Shown: positions 28,124 through 43,329 of the stretch, piece by piece
Layout: each line of letters opens with the position of its first letter
Numbering within the stretch: the first letter of the stretch is position 1
NCBI GenBank assembly: GCA_023053545.1
Contig: JAKZAN010000002.1
Location: forward strand, 6,692,790-6,756,789
Source: Lepidurus packardi
Lineage: Eukaryota > Arthropoda > Branchiopoda > Notostraca > Triopsidae
DNA length: 64,000 nt
Direction of reading: 5' to 3'
Notes under the pieces: generated by a model
What the model saw: only the letters and a program-made list of their open reading frames with translations
What the model was told of the DNA's origin: nothing
Database searches by the model: none
Translations under genes and position numbers: made by a program

Positions 28124-28418
28124 CTCGAAAAAAACGGGTATAGGGAAACCTCAGTGGTCTAATCCTTACCCATGGGATTAACTAAAGACTGCTGATTTTG
28201 AACCTGCTCCTCTCTGTAACCGAACCGAAATTTAAGAAAAGCAGAATCCGTCTTTACTCTGTCCCTCCAGCTCAGGGTGGAGACGGATTTCACTTTTACC
28301 AAGTTTGGGTTTGGTTTTCGTCAGGAAGCCTACAAAACGGTACGAAATTAGCAAACTTTATTAATCCCATCGGCAAGGATTAGATCACTGAGGTTTCCCT
28401 ATACCCGTTTTTCTCGAG
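28124..28418. mobile_element. Foldback (MITE-like) element with long inverted repeats
   Basis: The outer 55 bases of each end are near-perfect inverted repeats: the left end reads CTCGAAAAAAACGGGTATAG and the right end is its complement with a few mismatches. Symmetry continues inwards (ATCCGTCT pairs with AGACGGAT near the centre), so almost the whole 295 bp forms one imperfect hairpin. There is no coding capacity. TCGA flanks both ends and may be a target-site duplication or part of the repeat. It could be a MITE, a foldback element or a hairpin RNA source. Confidence 0.75.
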
Positions 28419-31400
28419 AATATATTATATTGCGTTTAGGTGGGAAGTTTTACGTGCAGACTGCAAAGAAAGTAATACTTTCCGGACATTCCTATATGAT
28501 CACCTCTATCGCTGAATGTGCTGCTCTGTACCATAGTTAAAAATGTTTTGAAACAGTGCTTCTCGCTTTGGAGCCAAAATACCGGAACATTACTATAAAA
28601 TGTTGACAAAAAGAGAGTCTTGTCTTGTTAACAGAAACCTTTTAGTTCGGCTTTTAAACCTGTTCAGTACAGTAACATCCAGGCAGCCCAGGTGTTTCAG
28701 AATCGGAAGTCAGTTAAAGTGGGGGGAGTTGAAAAGGCTAAGCATCTTTTAGGGCTCTTTACAAGAACTAAGACCCCAACAATAGCGATAGCCAAGTCCC
28801 CGCCTTTTCTTTTTTCGAAAGAGATTCAATCACTTTCCGGAAGTTTTCGGGCGTCAAATTGAGGTCCAAGAAAAGGGATTTCCTAGGTTTTCCGAAAAAG
28901 TATTGGAAGCTTATTTCCAACCGGGGAAAAGGGCTGGCTGTCCATCACATTTCAAATAGCCACATTGTTTCTCGCTGTTCAAGTGTGCTTCATTAGCATT
29001 TTACGGACGGAAGCCATAGCTCGACACGCTAATTAACCTTTTTTGACTGTCATGTGTCTAGGTTTTTGTAAATACATACGCGAAGCACGTCAGTCAAAGT
29101 CTCGCAGCACCAGGAGGGAAAAAAGGAAGTTTTTGCGAGTATTAAAAAACGTTTTCGGTGGGATTTTCTCTTGCGAGTTAAGCTAAGCTGTTGGAGCACA
29201 TATTGCTTGCCAAGGCCTTATCGGGGATCCCATATACCAAAATGACACCACTACCAGCAAGCCAAGTCAAGGTGATACATGTAACAGCGCGAGTCATTCT
29301 TTTGGCTGACAAACCTTGTATATAAAATCCATTAATTATCGCACCCCTGAAGGGTCAGCCCCGGTGCTTGGCAGGCCGGGAAGACATGCCTCAAAAACAA
29401 CCACACAAAAACTCGTAAAAAAAAATAAATAAATACAATATTGAAATTTACCATCAAACACTAGCGGTCGTAACCGGCCATGGTGGTCTGTCCCCTTTTT
29501 CAACGTATCTCGTTGGAAAACAAAACAAGCCTCTGCTGTTTGTTTTAAAATCAAATGACCACGACATCACGAAAACTTAGACCATTTCACCAGTTCTTTT
29601 CTTGAACCATTAAAAAAAAGAGGTAAGTACTCCGTCCAAAAATAAAAGCTACCGGCCTTTTCCCGTCCATGTCATTCGGAATCCGTGCCGTTACTTCGGC
29701 CTACCTTGGCCAGCCGCAGCGGCGCAATAATGAATATACAGTAATAAGCATTCAAGCCGATCGGATGGTTGGCGTACCCGGTGCCCGTAGCGCAAAAGCC
29801 AGGTTAGTCTTCCGATGTTCGGTAGCTTTACTGGGAGTTAGGGCTCGATGTAGTTACCTTAAATATAAACCCGTTTGAGCTCTCTGTACCGATTTGTAGT
29901 GGCGATTTTGAATTGTGGAAAAGCTCATAAAAATTGAGAGGCAAACATAGAACGAAAAAGAAAATAGAAATAAAAGAACATCCAAAGCAAGGGGAACGAC
30001 AAACAAAAAAACCGGTTGGGATCTTTCAAAGGCCCATAACTAGGTGAAGTAAATACAAGGCAATACGCTAAATAGGCCATCAATTGTAAACAGGCTTTTG
30101 GAGAGTAAAGTCAAGACCGACAAGCCTCCAGCAAGATAAAAAGCTTCCGATAAGCTTGTCTTTCTGAGTCCTTTTAGTTTCCTTTGGAATTCACTTTATC
30201 AAAAGCCCAGCACTTCCAAGGGTAATACTGTAACATATAACCAACCAAAATAGGAAAGAAAGCAAAAAAAACTGTAGCGGTCAGTTATTCCACACGACGG
30301 ATGAAACGTCCTCGAAACGCTTTGCAGAACACAGGAAAGGGCTAGCGCAAGAGTTGTTTTGCTGCAATCTAAATATTTTGATGGCGGGAAGAACCTTGTC
30401 ACTCATTCATTGAGTCCTGGGTTTAGGTTTACAACATTCCTTTTGTTTGTTAGCTCCGTACTGTGTATTTGTCATAGGAGCGTGTTTGCGGAGTGACATG
30501 GCCCATGCTGCTCTTGCTCTCGGAAACTTAAGGAACTCGTTTCTAAAAACCCCGCAGTTCAGTTCTCGTAATTAAACAGCCGAGTCTAAGGAAGGAAAAA
30601 GAGACCATGAGAACTAAATTTAGAAAGCCCACAGTTCCCCCGTCCTATGCTTGTGTTGGCTCTGCGGCCTAACAACATTGTGACTTCCGAACCTTCCCGC
30701 GAACATCTTGAACTGGATGAGTACAATTATACTTAGTACAGCACTACAGTACTACACTGAAATTGGTATACTTGCTACTTCTTTAAGGACATAAAACATA
30801 CTCCAACTTCTGTAATCATAGTAATTGTAAGCAGAATTCTAGTGACTTTAGTTGTATTGGTACAAGCTAAAATGGCAAAAAGTATATATTTCTTGGTATT
30901 TGGAGGTAATACCAGGTATAAACAGCAAACTCTCCAGAGAAACGTCTCACTCTATTAGGGAGATTGAAGCAACCTTAAGAAGGTGCTTTCAGTGTAGGAA
31001 GGTGCAGCTCGAACATGTCAAGGCACTTTCATGATTGTATCTTGTTTCTGTCTAAAAACTGACAACCTGACCGATTTTTGCATGCTGTTGGGGTAATTAA
31101 AACATTTTTTTTTTTTTACTTTCAAGCTTTTTAAGCTGACAGACACGAAAAGTTAGATGAAAAAATAAAAGTGTCAGGTGTTTGAGTTCACCTCATTTCC
31201 AATATCGCTTGTTTTGGAAGCTGACACGAGGAGGTCCGAAAAAGCAAGACAAGCGGCGCCAGGGCCTGTCAGTGCTTATCGCGTTGTAGAATTCCAAACA
31301 GGAATATGGTTAGCATGGCCGTACCCTCTCAACCTTCGCCGGAAAAACGCAGAAAAGAACTATTAAAAAAACAGAAAAAGAACAGGACAAGAAAAATGCT

Positions 31401-34400
31401 AGTGGTAGGTCTTCACAAGACTGCCCAAATGAATTTTCTGGCTGTGGACCTGCTGTGCTTGCTTTTCGTATAATCTTGATAGTTCCTATAACTCGAGGCA
31501 GAGACGACACAAACGGCTTCCAAATTAAACGCTCCTGACCGCAAAGTTTACTCCTTTCAAGCTTTTCAAATGACGACACCATTTTTAAAAGATAAAAGTC
31601 GAACTCTCTGGCAGTTGTGCATCTGAAAAATGCGTATAAGCATTCCATGAATTAAATGTTCCAGCCAAAAAAAAGTCGCTTGGGGAAAGAAAAGGCATGT
31701 GGAACTACCCACATTTACCGTGGCTGAAACTGTTCATCTTAGGACACCAACATTCAAACCAAATAGGCCATCAGTATAGAGCAGAAAGAGCTCGAGGGAA
31801 AAAGGACATGTTCAAGAGTCCGTTTGATAGATTGCAGTTGCTGGTGCTGTGTTTGCTGCCAGCACGCACACTTAATCTAGTATCAGTCAACAGACCCATC
31901 TTTTTCTCCTCTGAAAAGCTTTAATGACTTTGCTTGCTATGGAACAGCATTCTTTGGCCTTCTTCAGCTCTTTCTCTCTTAGAACTCTGGATACGCTCTG
32001 TATATATAAACTCTGTCTTTCCCATAAAGGGATAGGCTACATCAAGGCAAAACTGATGAGCAGATAACGCAGATTCGCCTATAAATAAAACACACACGGA
32101 CTTGCAAATATAACTAGCGCCACCGAAGGAAATGTGAAAACGTTAATGTCGCAATTTCCTTTTCCTTTACAACTGGGAAATTGAATATAAATGTAGAAAC
32201 CAGACAAGCTGGAACGCACCTCGCCATTAAACAATGCTTATTGCACACTTGCATTTTTCAAGCGAGAAATAAAATGAAACGGAAATTAAAAATACAATAA
32301 CATAAAAAGACGATCACCAGACCCATCCCATGGCATAGTTTAGCAACGGGAGGAAACGACGAGACCTTCGCAAAAAGGGTTGAAATGTAAACAAGCGTTA
32401 ATTACACTCATGCGAAAGAAGGACTAAATATCCAAAAGTATAAAGTAAACTCCTCCGACGGGGGAATTGTGTAATGTATGACTAGCACAAGGTAAAAAAA
32501 AAAGAAAAATAAGACATGTAAGTAAATGACTCAACAAGACCAGCAAGATTTAAAGCATTCAAAATAAAATAAATAAAAGAAAAACCAAAGCATAGTTTCG
32601 CAGAAATCCCTGCCGATACGGTAATAAAACGTGCTCCTTGCTCTCACCCCCCCAAGTCGAACCAGTTCTTCCAGTGTGACCATAATGGAACAGTACAAGC
32701 ACGTCGTACTGTACAAGCATATGTTGTTTTCTGTACGCAGTCATAAAAGACAGCTTGTCAATACGACATATCGTCCATATACTTCTGTTCAGTCCCTATA
32801 ACTCTTAGCAAAACTTCGCCAGTGGGGTTTTACAAACTAAACTTACGTGGAATAAAAGTAAAAAGGCTAAACTTGACTAAAATAAAAAAGTAGATGACAA
32901 AAGAAAAGTAAATGAAACATGTCTGAGTTCGAGCTCGAGATTTAATTCGAGAGCGAGTATATGTGTGGTTCAGCGAGGATAAGCAGACACTATAACTATG
33001 CAAATTGGGGCTGGCTGGTTTGTTGCAAGTCGCTCGATAAGTCCCAAACCGGTCTGTATCAATATGGCTTCAATGCAACCTGCGCTTCGCTTGTTTTCGC
33101 CTCTCCTCCGGTCTTTCCAAGTAACTCTTGTCCAGCGATAGTGAGAAGGACCCTAGGAAGTGCTACAATCGACGGCAATTAATATACAACACTTTACTTG
33201 GGCACCATAAGCTTGGCTAAACCCGGTTTTTCTCGCTCTGGACCAAGCTCTGGACTTTTCCCCTTTTTATTGCCTTTTTTTCCCTTTGCATCGTCTGTAG
33301 CTATGGTGTGGCTCCAAGTCACCACATCAATACATGTCATCATTCAATATCGCCAATATGCGGAGTTCGCGTCTACTCATCCTAATATGGTAAACCTGCG
33401 ATGCAGAAAAAATAAAGAAAAATTGCTTTATTTAAAAATATATAGTTAATCGTGGCGAAAAGGACTAACGAAGGCTAACTGCAAATGATTAAAAGCGAAA
33501 GCTCAATAATGAAGTGTGTGATTTACAAACGGAACCGTTCTTGCATATCAATATCTCAACACCACAGCTGCTAGTCGTTCAGAAAATACGACGGCAGCAT
33601 CAGCCCAATAAAGGCATTCCAGCACGAGGTCAAGCCTTACAGATATATGTTAAAAAGCGGACGAAAAAAATACACTAAAAAATAGATTGAATGTCAAGCG
33701 AGCAAGACAGCATCACCTGAAAAACTTAGGTTAGCATATAAAGCTTCAATACAAAAAAAAAAATAATGCATAACTAAAAAGAAAAAGAAAAAAGTAAAGC
33801 CACCAAAAATCACATGTTGAGATTTGGATGGATCTTGCAGCTTACATTATTCTAAAACCGGCCTTTCATTAGTTACTGGTATACACAACTGTATTGCTTA
33901 TGATGCCACTGACGTACCATGGCGTTCTTTACCACGGTTTATATGTATTACCCCGCTTTAAAGAATAAATGAAGGCTCCCGAGTACCACTGATTCACCTA
34001 AACGTTTGTGAAGTCAGAAAAGCCACGTGATCATGTTTTTTTTTAATTTCTTTATTTAATAGCCTAATTACTATTTCGCATATGGTGGAAAGTAATACAT
34101 AATTAGAACGTAGGTTTTTCGCTCCATTTCTTACGAAACCTTGTATTTTTGTGGCTATAAGCCCTCTAAGAACGTAGAAGCACATCCTTTATGTGGGTTT
34201 TCTATTTATTTTTTCACTTGAGTTTTAACATAATTTTTCCCAAGGCATTTTGGATGTGTGTTCAAATGCTTTTCGTTCGAATAACATTATATACAACAAG
34301 GCGTTCACCTTCGCCTTTTCCCCACTTTTTTTTTTTACTTTTTCTTTTGCTTTGAACCAACACGCTCTGTACTTAATTGACCATGCATGAGCTGCAAACA

Positions 34401-36248
34401 TGCACAGCAAATGGGCCAAGCTCATATACGATCCTTTTGCTTAGTTCCTGTTCACGAGAAACCAAATGGCATACGGTGTACAAGCACGTTTTTATGCTCT
34501 GCAGGCCCAGGCTTGGCATTGTAATTGCAATTCACCATTTTTTACTGCCTCGCTGGCGTCTTCGGTATAGGATATCGTAACTCAATACTTCGGCTGTCAA
34601 AGGGGAGAGAACGAAAAAAAGAAAAAGAAAGGGAGGAAAAGCTGTGTAATGGAAAGAAATTAAGGTGGCAGAACTTGGCACTAACCATGGTGAGAAAGGT
34701 GACCGGAGGAGACTTTTTGACACCCTAAGCTAAGCCTGGGTTACCGGATACTCGCTGCTGACATTTGATTCTACTCAGGCTGAGCATGGTGAAACCCCAG
34801 GAATGTTCCCTAGTTCCCGAAGCAACTTCTTCTCCTTCTTCTACTTTCAACTTCTTCTCCTTCTCTTAAGTTCAAACAATAATAATACTGGGAAAGAAAA
34901 CCTTTTAAAACCGAGGGTGCAAAGAAAACTAGGGAAAAGACTCCCTTGAGAAAAGTTTGAAATAGAAGAAACGACATACGACACCTTTCTAAACCACCCT
35001 CCCCCCCGCCAACCATCAGCTCCTAGTTATTGGAAGCTGTCTTTTATGAGTTGTAAGACGTCAGCTGTCCGGATTTGCCTAAGGTTTCTTTCGTGTATGT
35101 TTTTCCTGCCTTCTAAGGATTAATGAAGACCTGCACCTGGGTGTGAAAACGGGCACCTTGCATAAAAAACTGAAACTGGAGTAACGCGTTATAAAGAAAA
35201 AAAAAGTCACAGTAATAAAAGTACCCAGTATATGCTAAGTAAGTTTGTTCTTTTATTTTTGCCGTTTTTTTTTGGTAGGGAGCGTGAGCAGTGAAATAGA
35301 AGTAAGGAAAGATCAGAAGTTTGAGGAATCTTTAAACAAGATGAAATGAATGACTTGGTGGTTAAGAGCAACAGTGAGTCCGTTTTTGTGCCTTGAAAAG
35401 CGAGCGAATTAATCGCAAGTCTTATTTCTCATTTACCAATGCAGCGGGGAGTCCTTGTTTACATAAGAATGTTCGACTTGGAGGAGATATAAATTTCCCA
35501 ACAATGAAAAAAAAGGGATAGAACCCTCATGACTCTCATAAAACAGCGTATGGCGTGTCCCAAATTTGGAAGAAAACTTCTTCTATTTTTCTTACATTTT
35601 ATTCCAAAGTGTTAGCATATTATGGCATTTCATTTGCATTGCATATTTTATTTATTTGTTTTTTCACACACAGTTTTACCAATTCAAAAGAGATGACGTC
35701 GCAGCATGCGCCCACCTGCTATAAAAACCATATGCTTTTGTATCGCGTGTTCAAGATTAGATTTAAGGCTTTACTTATCTTTTTCGACTTAAATGAGTTC
35801 GAATTTGAACACAATAACCAACGCAACAATTATATTTTTCTAAAAAAGAGAGGAAAGTGCATTGTTACAAAGTATGCACATAGAACGGTCCAAGTAATAA
35901 GGGCTAGAAAACATTGTTGACCAAAGGAGTGACATGTAATGGTTGAAGCACTTGTTAAACACTCGGGTGACAGCAAACAATTAACCCAGGTCTTTTTAAA
36001 CCCACAAAAAGTTCAGACAGAACCTCGAACCAAAAGGCTTCGAGGTTTCTATGAAAACATCCCATTCAAAAGGGTAAAGGCAAATAAATAGCACGCCTGA
36101 AGTCTTCCAACTTGCCTCTTTTCAAAGTCTCCAAAATCTGGACAGTTTAACGCTTTTTATTACTTGGGAAACTTTCCAGAGAAAAGGAAAACATCGTCCA
36201 CCCAAGCTAAACGTCACGCTCGCACAACATTGTTACGTTTAAATATGC

Positions 36249-36288
36249 TAAGGGGAATACAAATGTCTAAGGGGAATACAAATGTCCC
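36249..36288 (+). repeat. Short direct duplication (about 20 bp x 2)
   Basis: The segment CTAAGGGGAATACAAATGT occurs twice back to back. No further copies are seen nearby. Confidence 0.8.
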
Positions 36289-39200
36289 ATTATGGTTCAC
36301 TTAATGAAACGGCAAATGTTATACCTTTGAAAAGTCGCGTTCTTTCATCTTTTATTTGATCTAAAGAGCTTTTGTTAATTTTTATCACATCTTCAAAAGG
36401 CGAAAACGTACTTTGCAAATCCTTGAATCGTTTCGAGTTTAAACTTCGTATGCATAAAATAAAAAAACAAATGCAAAAAAAAGTTCATACCAGCAAACGT
36501 GACGTTGAAATTAAAAGGCCTTTCACAACCGGTCCAAGTTTGGAATCACATCAAAAGTATTCATGAAAAGATAGGATTCAAGAAAGTGTTGAACCTAAAG
36601 TCGTCGCTTTCTCACGCTCCTTTTTATAAATAATAGTAACAAACATTTTGGGCGTTTGGCACTAGCCTAACCAGCAAGTTTGAATTCTAGGATTGTAACA
36701 AGAGAGACCTTTCCTTTTCTTTATACTGCTTCTAGGTCCCCTATTGTTAGACGAGTTCAACAATGACTCAACTGTTCAAAAGGAGACGCTCGAATTGCTC
36801 TTAAGTCTTCTTGGAACTCCTTCCACTTCACAGTAGACTGGCTAGGTGAAGAAAATGCAAGTCGGAATTCTCAAGAAACAACCACAACGATGAACATATA
36901 GCAAATAGACGCTGTATCTTCAGAAAGACTTGGAATTTTTCAATAAATAAACATTTCCTTCTCAAGGCTGTGAAATTTTACATCCTAATCTGATTATACT
37001 ATGAAAGTCTCGTTTTTCTTTATTTCATTTCATCTCTAATTTTGTCATTTTACCCGAAAGAAGTACACTACACCACTCCCTTCGATTTGAATGGAAACTG
37101 AACAGGATTTTCTGTATTTGAACGAGATAAAATCGACGCCACATTCATCAAAGAGATCTCTATTTCGGCAACCGTCAAAATGACACTTTAAATCAACAAA
37201 TATCTAAAACATGCGCATCCTGAGTGCTATTCCGCCTTTACTTACAAACACACACCAAATGACAGGAATATATATTTACTGAGAAACACCAGAACTAACA
37301 AATATACGAGCTACAATTAAGGTACATTTGACTTCGCACATTTTATTTCTAAAAAAAAAAATACTATTTATGTATTGGACAAAATGGATTATATTTGCTA
37401 AAAGTACTACTAAGTATCTGTATCTATACTATTAAGTATCTGTGCACTTAATACTATGCAAAAAATTTACCATAGTTTTACAAATTTATAATTTGTTGCA
37501 TTAGACTAATTAATTATGTACTGCATAATACGACTGCCAATAAAAAAAAATTCACGTTGCAATATAAACTCAGCCAATTGCCAATTAAAATATAATGAAA
37601 ACTGTAAACTCAGCAAATTACTACACAAATAAAGGTTAAGAACAATTTTAGTATTACGACTTGGATTTTAATTCTTTAGATAGCGTTATAATTAGCGAGT
37701 TGCGCTTAGAAACCGCAGTAAATTTACCGCAAGATAATTACAGTCTTGCGCACTGTACGCGTATTTCACGATGTACTAAATAAGAACATAAACGACTGAA
37801 GAAAAAACGAAGAAATTGAACGCCGTCTGTTCCATTCCTCTGACCAAATGTCAAATGTACTTGTATTCAACGTAAAAGCGCGTGAAAATGTTGGACTAAA
37901 GTAGGTAATTTGTAAAGAAAACGATACCATAGCTGTGATACATGTTGAAACAAGCAGATTCCCTGTGGACTACATGTGGTAAAAAGCACCTTGTCTCTAA
38001 AAGGTTTAATTCTGCGCTCAGCAAAGGGGAACCCCGTAAAAATGAAAAAGAAGTCTACAGAAGTGCAATAACACGTAGTTTCAACCACAGAATCAGGACC
38101 ATTGTTTCCCCAACAGACTCTCAAATTTGGCAAAAGGTATCATCATATGAAACCCACTCGACAATTTGTAGCGAGTCGAGCTCATTCTTGGTTCATTTCC
38201 ACGCTAAACATACCAACCACAAGGACCAAAGCAACTTGGTGAATATACCTAATAACACTCCCCAAAACATTTGACAGTGGTTTAATTGTTAGTGGTGGAA
38301 CAGACATAATGAACACCCTTGCTCCTTGTAGACTGGCTTTTTAGGTTTGTTTGTTTGTCTGTTGGTTCACTGTAAGACGTCGACATAGAACATCTTGGCC
38401 ATTTTAATTATACGTCTCGTTTGTTTAACACACACGAGCTCCAACAATAGTTCAACATTCTGAGACCTGTCGCAATAAAACTTGATACTTTTCAGCCTTT
38501 TCTTCCTCCTTTTAGATATTTTCTCCCCAGTCCCCCTCCTCCCTAAAACTGATCCATTCCTTAACCTTCTTTTAGCAATATTTCTTTTGGGGTGGGTAAT
38601 GAAAAAAAAAACCGTTGAAAAGGTTCAACATGGAACTTTTGCTTACTGGTATCTTTGCTGGTGGTGGTAACAGAACGACCAGAAATAATAGCTTAGCTAC
38701 TCAGTATGGAGGAGTCATTAAGACTGACTAATGAGGACTCCCACCCCACGGAAACCACCACCATAATACATAAATTCTGCGGTCGCAACTTCATTTCGTA
38801 TGCTGCGCCCATCCATTTATTTTCCATTCTGCCTACTCAAATTGTGACTTGAAGAATTCAACAAAAAATCAAGAATCCCTGCGTGTTATACCCATTTAAG
38901 ATGGCACAGAATTATATACAACCTAACGGCCAATTCAAAATCTTTGGGAGCTTTAAAAAAGTGAGAGAAGAAAGAAATACGATACTTTACGGTAGTAAGG
39001 AAAAGCCTCCCTTCTAGAAGAGGCCTTCGGAATTAGCATAGTAATTCCGAACGCTTGACAGTAGAAAGATAGGGACTTGCTCTTGACCCACGATAATGGA
39101 TGGACATGTCACAAAACCAACAGGCGACAGAACATGCCGTTAAGTCTGTAACTAACAGTGCAGCTCATCACAGGTATAAAGCAAAAGTCAGGTCAAGCTC

Positions 39201-42200
39201 TAACCAACGCGAGGATATTGTCTAAAGATGCTGGAATCCTTATGGAGGATCTAAACTTCTCAAGCGTCAATCCTTTTTTGGATCCCACAGGGGACCTAGA
39301 AGTGTAACCACAAGCTTCCCTTTTTCGTAAACGTCCAAAAGCTTTTTTCTCCCCACTAATTTATCTTCTTATACCGTCCATAGCATACTTATCTTATCGG
39401 CAGAAGCCTATTTTGGTCCATGTGTATATGTTCAAACTCGTCTGTCTTCACACGCGAGAAAACTTGCTAAGATAAGTCTTCTAATTATAACCTCGCTAAC
39501 TAACCAACCCAATGCAGTGAAACTGAGCACATAGACTTTGTTTACTCAACTGTGAAATTGAAATCGCGCCATACGAAAGAAATGGTAATTCCTTCTCCCT
39601 TTTTCAATAAGTTGAGAGGAAATTTATAGCCGAGCATATGGAAAAGCAATACAAGAAATCATTCGCGGATCGTTGATTACTAATTGCTTAAAAAACAATC
39701 AAAATAGACAAGTTGGTGCCAAGGATGCTGCAGACGAAGGCGACGAGGCGTTCTTGTGTGGTTTAGAGAGAACTCGTATGTAAACCTAAACTCACATAAA
39801 TAATTTCTGAAGAGCTGCAAAACAAATTTGGTGTGGCTACCTCCCCCCACAAAGGTACTTGAGGGCTCCCAACTATAATAAACCACAACCCCAAAAGCAA
39901 AAACGGAGTTTCTTTTTCTTCCCCCTATCCTTCATATCTGTGGAAGCTTTGCGGAGCGAACCCAGACCCGTTTTCTTTAGCTACAGTCGTGTGCATAGTT
40001 CTATCATCATAACCTCAAGCTATATGCATCTCATGTTTATGTTAGTTGGCATAAATAAGGGGGTCGGTCGATGAAGGGTCCATAATCGGGGAGGCCGCAA
40101 TGTGTTTCTTCGCTGGACTTGTGCTTCCTCCCATAACTTTTAAGAGTGCCAGAAAGCCAACCCTTTCATTTCATCAAGTTCATAAAGTTAGCCCAACTTT
40201 CCAAGAAAATGCGCGGAGGGAAAACGAAGCCAAAGAGTGCGGAGCAGTCCACGATCGTACCAAGCACCGCAATTTGAAATATACGTGATCGTTAACAAGC
40301 TTGGCATAAATCAAAGTCGTGCGCGTTCACGATCTGTACTAATTCCATAGTATAATTCCAAAAGTACAGACCTCTTCCATATCCTAATCAGACGAGCAAA
40401 AACTTGGCACTCCACGAAAAGCTAACAATCAATATTGGAAAAATCTAAACCCATTTGTCGATCACGACAATCGATACAAAAACTTAAAATACGTTCGATC
40501 AGAGACTTAGCATACATTTTAAAGAAAATGCTTGCAATTTTAAATTGTCCTTTTGTAACTTCGTGCTTAACGTGGTTTACAATATCCTTCATTCTAACTT
40601 ATAGAAATACTGCATTTTGTAGTGCATACTAGTGCCTACTGGATATGCACCAGTGCCCACTGAGTGCGCAGGAGTGTGCAAAGGGGCCGCACCGGTGCCG
40701 TACTCGGATGTTCACCGAATGAAAAATGTCGGTATGAAAAGTGCCTGCAAACTTTATGCTTTCTATTGTGATATCGGAATCTTTCAGGACTACTACTTAA
40801 AGAAAAAAAAAAGGTTTATTTGTAAAAACTAGGATTGCCATACAAACATCAGATTGCAAAATTATAGAGATAGAGATCTATTTTTTTGCAGTGGATATGC
40901 ATATGAAACTTGATTTAAATGAAGGAAATTTGACACGTCGAGTATCTTTGCTTTAAATAGTCGAGTCACAATATTTCTACTTGTTCTTTCAATTCATTCT
41001 TTGGCGAAGCCAAAACTGACGTGTTGAAGTGCATCAGCATCTCTAATTACGTATTCAAGTTACCGGTTACTGATGCCTCACCAGCAAACACCTGCTAACG
41101 GTAACTTAATGCAAAGAATGTTACAAAATTACTCACACTTAGGAACAAAAAAAGAACACCTCAGCAAGACACACTTACAGTATTTCCTTGATTTTTTTTT
41201 CTTTTTATCTTATAATTTCCACAAGGCATTCCAACGCTGTGCAATTTGCTTGGGGAAAAATTTTTCTCTTTATCAAAACTTTTCAAAAAAGAGAAACCAT
41301 GAAATCACCCGCTTGCGCATTATTACATTATAATAAGTTGGCTTAGGTTTTTGAATGCAGGTATGCTACCGCCTGCTGAGTGCGTTAGGGTTCAGTTCAA
41401 GCCGCGTTTTCATGCTGAATTTTTTTTACGACAGGACAAAGCATAACATTTGCATCCTATTCCTCGTTGCCACCAAACACAAGGAATCCCTCCCTGTGAG
41501 GAGACTTTCCTTCTCTTCTAAAAAATTTTCGTTAAAAAAATAAAGGAAAACGGAAAAGGGGCCAACAATCATTTGTAGCATTCTCACGCCCTTTATGACT
41601 AGCCAGTTTTGTACAATGACAACCTCTCCAGCAAAACAAGCAAGCTCCAGCTGACAACTTCTCTTTTCATGTTAAAAGATGCTGCGGACATCGGAAAAAC
41701 CAGCTGCTTCTGCTTTTCTTCGGGAATATCTGTGACTCTTGACCCTTAAGCACCAAAAACTTGGGAGTTTCTTAGCTTAGCCAACGCTCTCGAGTCATGG
41801 CGCTTAATGGCTAAAAGCAACCCATTGTTGCCAAGCCTTGAGTACATAAGCCTTGAAGCTCCCACGTTTTCCATGAGGATAAACATCAAAACGTCTTTTG
41901 TGCTGATTTTTCAAGCAAATCCAAGGAATTCTAGCAGCTTCAATCTTAACCTTGCCCCAACAAAGGGCCAATTGGCGAAAAAAGGATGATGCAAAAGTAA
42001 TTATGGCTGGCGGCAGATTGAAAATCTGCATCGTGTTATGATCCGCCGGACTCAACTGCCTAAAAAAATAAGCAAAAAATAAAATTACGAAAAAAGTTTT
42101 CCGGGCACGCACAAAGCCATTTAATACACCAAAAGATCTGGGCGTTTGTTTGGTCTTACAAAACTATAATTTTGTCTTTGTACTGTTATGCAAAATAATC

Positions 42201-42786
42201 GCTTTTCTTTTCCTTCACTTTTATATTCCTCACAATGCAATATCCCCCAACTCCATATTCTAATATTCTAATTTTATCTTTTTGTTGCGTTTACTTATGC
42301 TCTACAGTCATGCAAAGGCCACGTTAGCCATTTTAAACTAGTATATCCTTCCTTCCAACAAAAGCTTGAACTTCAACTTCAACGGATGGGATATTCCGAT
42401 TATGGCGTGAATCGTAAATCAACGCGCCATTGGGTTCATTTGCATAAAGTCACGCGTGAAATCCTTCTCCTTCGCGGTTCGTTACACCTAGATCGACTAG
42501 GCAAAAAGTTTTAAAAAGTCGTAAGACTTTTGGTCCAATAATTTTACCCGGAAAATTATTATTTACCGTTCTCGGATGGTAAAGAAAAGAAGGGGCATTG
42601 CGGGTTGTAACACTTTGGTAATTCTTATACCGTAATTTTTCGTGGCAAAAGGATAATGTGCGAGAAACAGGCTGATGATCTGCTACATTCCAAACGGCAT
42701 GGGAGTACACAAGCCGGCAAAACTTCAAAGCTTTAACTAGTTACTTGCCGACATCAGCAGGTAGTTTGTCTATCATACAAGATGCC

Positions 42787-42814
42787 TAGAGAGAGAGAAA
42801 GAGAAGAGAGAGAG
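42787..42814 (+). repeat. GA-rich microsatellite
   Basis: An interrupted (GA)n tract followed by an ACACATA-rich stretch. On insects' promoters GA repeats can bind GAGA factor, but nothing here ties this one to a gene. Confidence 0.75.
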
Positions 42815-43329
42815 TACACATACACATATACACTCTCCACACGTCTTTTATAAGCTTTACTTTATTAGATCCTTTTTACATTGCCGTACGATTAGTTCCC
42901 GCCCGTTTTTACCTTTCCAGCACCTTATCCAATGCACCGCAATTAAAGGAGGCTGCCAAAACTTGCCTACTACTTATTAAACCCAGTCATAAATTCATTC
43001 TTGTTAATCTTTCGAAAACTTCCACTTCCCAACCGGAAGTTCGTATCGATAACTTGGACCACTTACTATTAAACACTCACGATCATCGATACACGCTCTT
43101 CCAGCGTATCAACCTGTATGACCCGGATCAGAATTCAATATTCCATAACATCCAATCTTTTCCACACCGCCAACAATCTTTAAAAAATTGATAAAAGCGG
43201 AAAGCTATAATTTGAAAAGTTGTAAAACTGCAATGTAAAACACTAAAATTACGATTCGAAATTAGATAATTATAACGTAAAATACGTTCAGCCAGGTACA
43301 ACGTTAAAATAACTGTACAGAGGCTAAAT

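Noticed and set aside
35555..35920. 121-codon plus-strand ORF
   Set aside because: AT-rich, no recognisable similarity, ATG not in a gene context; most likely chance.
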